NCBI RefSeq assembly: GCF_000720175.1
Contig: NZ_JOIX01000098.1
Location: forward strand, 1-25,775
Direction: 5' to 3'
DNA: 25,775 nt
Source: Streptomyces sp. NRRL S-337
GTDB lineage: Bacteria; Actinomycetota; Actinomycetes; Streptomycetales; Streptomycetaceae
This document shows positions 22,762 to 25,775 of the stretch, piece after piece. Position 1 is the stretch's first letter, and each line of letters begins with the position of its first letter. The notes under the pieces were generated by a model. That model saw only the letters and a program-made list of their open reading frames with translations, was not told the origin of the DNA and made no database searches. The position numbers and the translations under genes are program-made.

Positions 22762-23679
22762 GTTCATCACCGTCATGTCGCCGAAGCCGACCAGCGGATC
22801 GAGCGGGGCACCCGGCGCCCCGCCCGCCAGCTCCGCGTACGCCCGGTGCAGGTTGGCCACCAGCCGCTCCGACTCCGCCAGCTCCGCGAACGGGCCGAGC
22901 TCCGCCCGCTGCGCCACCTCCAGCGGGGTACGGCCGGCCGCCCTGCCCTCCTGCGCCAGCTCCCCGACGAAGCGCAGATAGCGCTCGATGACGTCGTACA
23001 CCTCGGGGCCGGCGACCGGGCCGTGTCCGGGGACGACGGTGACCGCGTCCAGCGAGCGCAGCAGCTCGACCGCCTTGAGCGAGCCGGTGAGCGAGCCCAT
23101 GAAGAGGAACGGGGTGCCGCTGTGGAAGACCAGGTCCCCGGTGAAGACGATGCGCTGACGGGGCAGCCAGACCACGGTGTCCCCGGGCGTGTGCGCCACG
23201 CCCGGGTGGATCAGCCGCACCTCGGTGTCGCCGAGGTGCAGGGTGAGCTCGTCGGTGTAGGTGACCGTGGGCGGGGTGAGCCGGATGTCGCCGTACTCCA
23301 CCTCCGGCCAGACGGCGTGCAGTTGGTGCCCGGCGGCCAGCAGCTCCCGGCGGCAGGCGGCGTGCCCGATGACGGTCGCCCCGGGCGCGAAGACGCCGTT
23401 GCCGTAGGTGTGGTCGCCGTGGTGGTGGGTGTTGACCACGAAACGGGGCGCCGGGGCGCCGCTCTCCGCGATCCGCCGGCGCAGCAGTCGGGCCCGCCGC
23501 TCGGTGGCGGCGGTGTCCACGAGGAGGGTGGTCCCGCCGTCGGTGAGGAACCCGGCGTTGTTCAGGCACCAGCCGCCGTCGGGCTGGATGAAGGCGTGCA
23601 CCCCGCCCGCGAGTTCGGTCAGGTACGGCTCCTCCGGCACGCTCCGCCCGGTCGTGGTCCGTTCCGCCGCTTCCGTCAT
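22732..23679 (-). CDS. metallo-beta-lactamase-fold hydrolase
   Basis: A 315-residue MBL-fold metal hydrolase. The zinc motif THHHGDH (about residues 83-89), the HPGVAHTPGDTV loop, FTGDLVFHSG and VVPGHGPV supply the expected ligands in order. The ATG at 23679 follows AGGAGG at nine bases; an upstream ATG in the same frame has no site. No signal peptide is evident, so it is probably cytoplasmic. The family includes quinoprotein relay (SoxH-like) and lactonase/thioesterase-type hydrolases; the substrate is unknown. The C-terminal ~15 residues end inside a 33-bp repeat unit. Confidence 0.9.
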   Translation of the reverse strand: MTEAAERTTTGRSVPEEPYLTELAGGVHAFIQPDGGWCLNNAGFLTDGGTTLLVDTAATERRARLLRRRIAESGAPAPRFVVNTHHHGDHTYGNGVFAPGATVIGHAACRRELLAAGHQLHAVWPEVEYGDIRLTPPTVTYTDELTLHLGDTEVRLIHPGVAHTPGDTVVWLPRQRIVFTGDLVFHSGTPFLFMGSLTGSLKAVELLRSLDAVTVVPGHGPVAGPEVYDVIERYLRFVGELAQEGRAAGRTPLEVAQRAELGPFAELAESERLVANLHRAYAELAGGAPGAPLDPLVGFGDMTVMNGGVPVACHA

Positions 23680-23782
23680 GGGATGTGCCTCCTGCTCCGA
23701 TGCCCCGTCAGTGTCGACCCGCCTACGGGGAGTTCGGGCGTCCTCCGCCGCCGCGGGACCGGGCCACGGTACCCCCGCCACC

Positions 23783-23811
23783 GGCCCGGGCGGGAAACCG
23801 CCGCCCGGGCC
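23783..23811 (-). terminator. GC-rich hairpin terminator
   Basis: GGCCCGGGCGG (23783-23793) and CCGCCCGGGCC (23801-23811) form an 11-bp perfect stem with a 7-base loop. It lies 35 bases past the stop of the second DUF202 gene on the minus strand and before the metallo-hydrolase start, the expected place for a terminator of the DUF202 operon. Confidence 0.7.
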
Positions 23812-23845
23812 CCGTGCGCCGCTCCTCTCCTCCCTCAGGAGCGGG

Positions 23846-24211
23846 TCACCCCTGAAGCAGGATCACCGCGCCGCACAGCGCCAGCGCGAGGGTGCAGCCG
23901 ATCAGCAGCAGCGCGGTTCGCGGCGGCAGCCCCGGCGGCCGGCAGCCCGCCATGGCCCGCATCCTGCGGTGCGCGAGGACGACGAAGCCGAACCACACCA
24001 GGCCGGTCAGCGCCGCCTCCGCCGCGACCACCGCCCCGCCCTCGGCGTTCCGCAGCAGCTGCCGGCCGGCCAGCAGCGCCACCACGGTGGCGGACAGCGT
24101 GGTCCGCCGCCAGGCCAGCCGGGTCCGCTCCGGCTGCAGCCCCGGATCCCGGTCCGACGCCGGCCGGGGCCCCGGCCCGGCTCCGCCCGCCACCGGGCGC
24201 TCCCTCGCCAT
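23846..24211 (-). CDS. DUF202 family membrane protein (second)
   Basis: A 121-residue small membrane protein starting three bases after the stop of the first DUF202 gene. An N-terminal RDPGLQPERTRLAWRRTTLS segment is the DUF202 signature (QxERTxLAWxRT). Three hydrophobic stretches follow (about residues 40-50, 62-80 and 98-119). Function is not established; paired DUF202 genes are common in actinobacteria. Confidence 0.88.
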   Translation of the reverse strand: MARERPVAGGAGPGPRPASDRDPGLQPERTRLAWRRTTLSATVVALLAGRQLLRNAEGGAVVAAEAALTGLVWFGFVVLAHRRMRAMAGCRPPGLPPRTALLLIGCTLALALCGAVILLQG

Positions 24212-24214
24212 CGC

Positions 24215-24625
24215 CTAGTTCGTCCGGCCCAGCAGGACCAGCACGACCACGGCCGCCGCGAACAGCCCGACGGCCAGCGCCAGCGCACCGGGGAAGCGGG
24301 ACACCGGCAGGTCCTCGCCGCGCCGCATCGCCCGCTCGCAGCGCACCCAGTGGTTGACCGCCCGCAATGCGCACAGCCCTCCGCCCACCAGCAGCACGAC
24401 GGTGAAGCTCACCCGCAGCGTGCCGTGCAGCCGGGGCAGGAACTGGTCCACCGCGAACCCGCCGCCGATCAGCGCCAGCCCGGTCCGCAACCAGGCCAGA
24501 AACGTCCGCTCATTGGCCAGCGAGAACCGGTAGTCGGGGGTCGTGCCCTCCTCGCGGACGCGCGCGGGCGCGAACCAGAGCCGTACCGCCTCGCCGGCCG
24601 CCCGCAGCCCACCGCCGCGGCTCAT
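24215..24625 (-). CDS. DUF202 / YidH family membrane protein (first)
   Basis: A 136-residue inner-membrane protein. DYRFSLANERTFLAWLRTGL is the DUF202 signature (residues about 31-50), running into a first membrane helix. Two further helices follow (about 72-87 and 112-132). It resembles E. coli YidH, of unknown function. The ATG at 24625 has only a weak upstream site. It forms a two-gene operon with the DUF202 gene downstream, separated by three bases. Confidence 0.9.
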   Translation of the reverse strand: MSRGGGLRAAGEAVRLWFAPARVREEGTTPDYRFSLANERTFLAWLRTGLALIGGGFAVDQFLPRLHGTLRVSFTVVLLVGGGLCALRAVNHWVRCERAMRRGEDLPVSRFPGALALAVGLFAAAVVVLVLLGRTN

Positions 24626-24656
24626 CGCCGGAACCCGCCCGGCCGCCCCGCCCGCA

Positions 24657-25190
24657 TCAGCACTCCCCCCGCTCCCGCCGGCCGAGCAGCTGCCGGTACG
24701 CGGCCATCCCGTCCGGCGTCCACGGCCACACGTCCAGCCGCGCGATCAGCTCCTCCTCGGTCAGGAACGCGTACCAGTCGATCTCCGCCTCCTGCGGGGC
24801 GACCGGCAGCGTGCACCGCACCTGGTACACCGCCGACCACCAGGTGTGCTCGGCCGTCTCGTAGAGGAACTTGAACAGCGGCTCCGGCTGCGCCAGCCCC
24901 CGCACCCCCAGCTCCTCCTCGGCCTCGCGCAGGGCGGCCCGGTCGTAGCTCTCACCGGCGCCCACCACACCGCCCACGAACATGTCGTAGTGCGCGGGGA
25001 AGACCAGCTTGTTCGGCGTGCGGCGGTGCACGAAGATCCGGTCCTCGGCGTCCCGCACCAGCACGAAGGAGCAACGGGTACGCATCCGCCGCGCATAACT
25101 CTCGCCGCGCGGCGCCTGCCCCACGACCTGATCGTTCTCGTCGACGACATCGAGCACTTCATCGACGTTGAGCGGTTCCTCATTGGCCAT
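24657..25190 (-). CDS. Nudix hydrolase
   Basis: A 177-residue Nudix protein. The box G-x5-E-x7-R-E-x-x-E-E-x-G is met by GGVVGAGESYDRAALREAEEELGV (positions about 24906-24977, residues 72-95). MANEEPLNVDEVLDVVDENDQ and the RTRCSFVLVRD strand place it near the YfcD / isopentenyl-diphosphate-isomerase-like branch. The ATG at 25190 has GGGGAGA nine bases upstream. An open frame continues 123 bases further through the tandem repeats, but that extension is Arg-rich and unlikely to be translated. It hydrolyses a nucleoside-diphosphate-linked compound; the substrate is unknown. Confidence 0.9.
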   Translation of the reverse strand: MANEEPLNVDEVLDVVDENDQVVGQAPRGESYARRMRTRCSFVLVRDAEDRIFVHRRTPNKLVFPAHYDMFVGGVVGAGESYDRAALREAEEELGVRGLAQPEPLFKFLYETAEHTWWSAVYQVRCTLPVAPQEAEIDWYAFLTEEELIARLDVWPWTPDGMAAYRQLLGRRERGEC

Positions 25191-25202
25191 GCAGGCATTC
25201 TC

Positions 25203-25362
25203 CCCACGTACCCGTCTCTCCCGCCGCGGGGCGCTGCGCTTGGCTGGCCTCCCACGTACCTGTCTGTCCCGCCGTGGGGGTTGCGCGCCGTTGCGCTTTG
25301 CGGCGCCCCGCACGTACTTGGCCGTTCCGCCGCGGGGCGTCTCGCCGTGGCGCCTGCGGCGG
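25203..25362. repeat. three degenerate tandem repeats of about 48-58 bp
   Basis: Each unit begins with a CACGTAC heptamer (ACGTAC at 25206, 25254, 25312), continues through a pyrimidine-rich stretch, then has CCGCCGCGGGG or CCGCCGTGGGG, and ends in a G/C/T-rich variable part. Units are at about 25203-25250, 25251-25307 and 25308-25362. They lie just upstream of the Nudix start. Confidence 0.6.
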
Positions 25363-25376
25363 GCTGGGTGGGTGTC

Positions 25377-25476
25377 GGGTGCGGTGACGGGCCGGAGGGG
25401 CCGGTGTTTGGGACTGCTGTCGCTTTACGTCCCAAACACCGGCCCCTCCGGCCCGTCCCCTCCCGTTGGGGGAGTG
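25377..25476 (+). repeat. stem-loop repeat element, copy A
   Basis: A perfect 28-bp stem (25386-25413 with 25430-25457) encloses the 16-base loop CTGCTGTCGCTTTACG (25414-25429). Flanks GGGTGCGGTGACGGG and GTCCCCTCCCGTTG are also shared with copy B. The variable middle of the stem is GGTGTTTGGGA/TCCCAAACACC. Confidence 0.9.
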
Positions 25477-25525
25477 GGAAGAGGTGAGTGGGGGTGGGCG
25501 TTGGGGGTATCAGGGGCTCTGCGGA

Positions 25526-25582
25526 CCCGTAGGGGTGGGTCGAACAGATCCCGTAGGGGTCGCGAGGGCCCCCTGCGGGGCC
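25526..25582 (-). repeat. dispersed repeat, copy 2 (57 bp, inverted)
   Basis: Reverse-complement match to 20112-20167, with 28 identical bases in the centre (25539-25566) and two CCCGTAGGGG decamers (25526 and 25550). The far end forms a short GGCCCC-n4-GGGGCC hairpin (25567-25582). It lies between the two stem-loop elements. Confidence 0.8.
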
Positions 25583-25667
25583 ACAACCGGACACGCCGGG
25601 GCAGCTATTCCCGCTGACCGGCGACGTCAGGTGTACGCGGCACAACGCGCGCCCCCACTCAGCCGCA

Positions 25668-25768
25668 CACTCCCCTCAACGGGAGGGGACGGGCCGGAGG
25701 GGCCTTGTTCGTGGACGTAAAGCGACAGCAGTCCACGAACAAGGCCCCGGAGGCCCGTCACCGCACCC
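25668..25768 (-). repeat. stem-loop repeat element, copy B (inverted)
   Basis: Arms 25688-25715 and 25732-25759 pair except for a 3-base internal mismatch. The 16-base loop (25716-25731) is the exact reverse complement of the loop in copy A. The variable stem part is TTGTTCGTGGA/TCCACGAACAA, unlike copy A but still fully paired. Both outer flanks match copy A in inverted orientation. Confidence 0.88.
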
Positions 25769-25775
25769 ACAACAA

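Larger units (their letters stand above)
25191..25775. other. repeat-rich non-coding region upstream of the Nudix gene
   Basis: No credible gene was found in these 585 bases, although the left edge of a gene past the window cannot be excluded. It holds three degenerate tandem repeats (25203-25362), two inverted copies of a ~100-bp stem-loop element (25377-25476 and 25668-25768) and copy 2 of the dispersed repeat (25526-25582). The open frames crossing it are artefacts of GC-rich sequence. Confidence 0.65.

Noticed and set aside
25191..25313. 41-residue N-terminal extension of the Nudix protein
   Set aside because: Arg-rich, encoded by intergenic tandem repeats, while 25190 has a GGGGAGA site.

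Overview
The window is very GC-rich with almost exclusively G/C third codon positions, GTG/TTG starts, ATGA/GTGA/TTGA gene overlaps and one rare TTA leucine codon. It reads as chromosomal DNA of a streptomycete or close actinomycete. No rRNA, tRNA, insertion sequence, CRISPR array or origin was seen.

Left edge (1-667, minus strand): a broken purine locus. The first ~47 codons of purS are joined out of frame to purQ lacking its first ~35 codons. This is an internal deletion, and the PurQ part still runs off the window edge with its catalytic Cys and His-Glu.

Block A (1025-15466, plus strand): a compact, mostly translationally coupled run of 14 genes that looks like an uncharacterised biosynthetic gene cluster. 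The order is flavin monooxygenase, a protein with a possible Cys-His-Asp triad, a nucleoside-deoxyribosyltransferase-like protein, a divergent PurF paralogue, a fatty acyl-AMP ligase, an acyl carrier protein, a DUF6506 protein, then a strong hairpin. After the hairpin come P450, an OleA-like ketoacyl synthase III, a family 2 glycosyltransferase, a second P450, an OleC-like AMP-dependent ligase, an OleD-like reductase and purM. The OleA/OleC/OleD trio without the decarboxylase OleB is the known logic of beta-lactone biosynthesis (lipstatin, nocardiolactone types). The acyl-AMP ligase and carrier protein would supply a starter acyl chain. The unusual part is the purine enzymes built into the same operon: PurF (with a changed PRPP loop), PurM and the purS/purQ remnant. 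They could supply a phosphoribosylamine or aminoimidazole unit, or protect against a purine-pathway inhibitor. No product could be assigned.

Block B (15451-22447): namZ (DUF1343, exo-N-acetylmuramidase type, minus strand) converges on and overlaps purM. Next is a fatty-acid catabolism locus: SDR dehydrogenase, acyl-CoA synthetase and TetR regulator (plus strand), facing a kinase-fold phosphotransferase and acyl-CoA dehydrogenase (minus strand). Similar palindromes lie upstream of both operons, so the TetR protein probably controls both.

Block C (22448-25775): a metallo-beta-lactamase-fold hydrolase with a 33-bp minisatellite starting at its stop codon, two DUF202 membrane proteins, a Nudix hydrolase, and a repeat-rich non-coding tail. 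The tail holds two inverted ~100-bp copies of a stem-loop element whose stems differ by compensating changes while the 16-nt loop is identical. It also holds a dispersed ~57-bp repeat that has a second copy near 20.1 kb.
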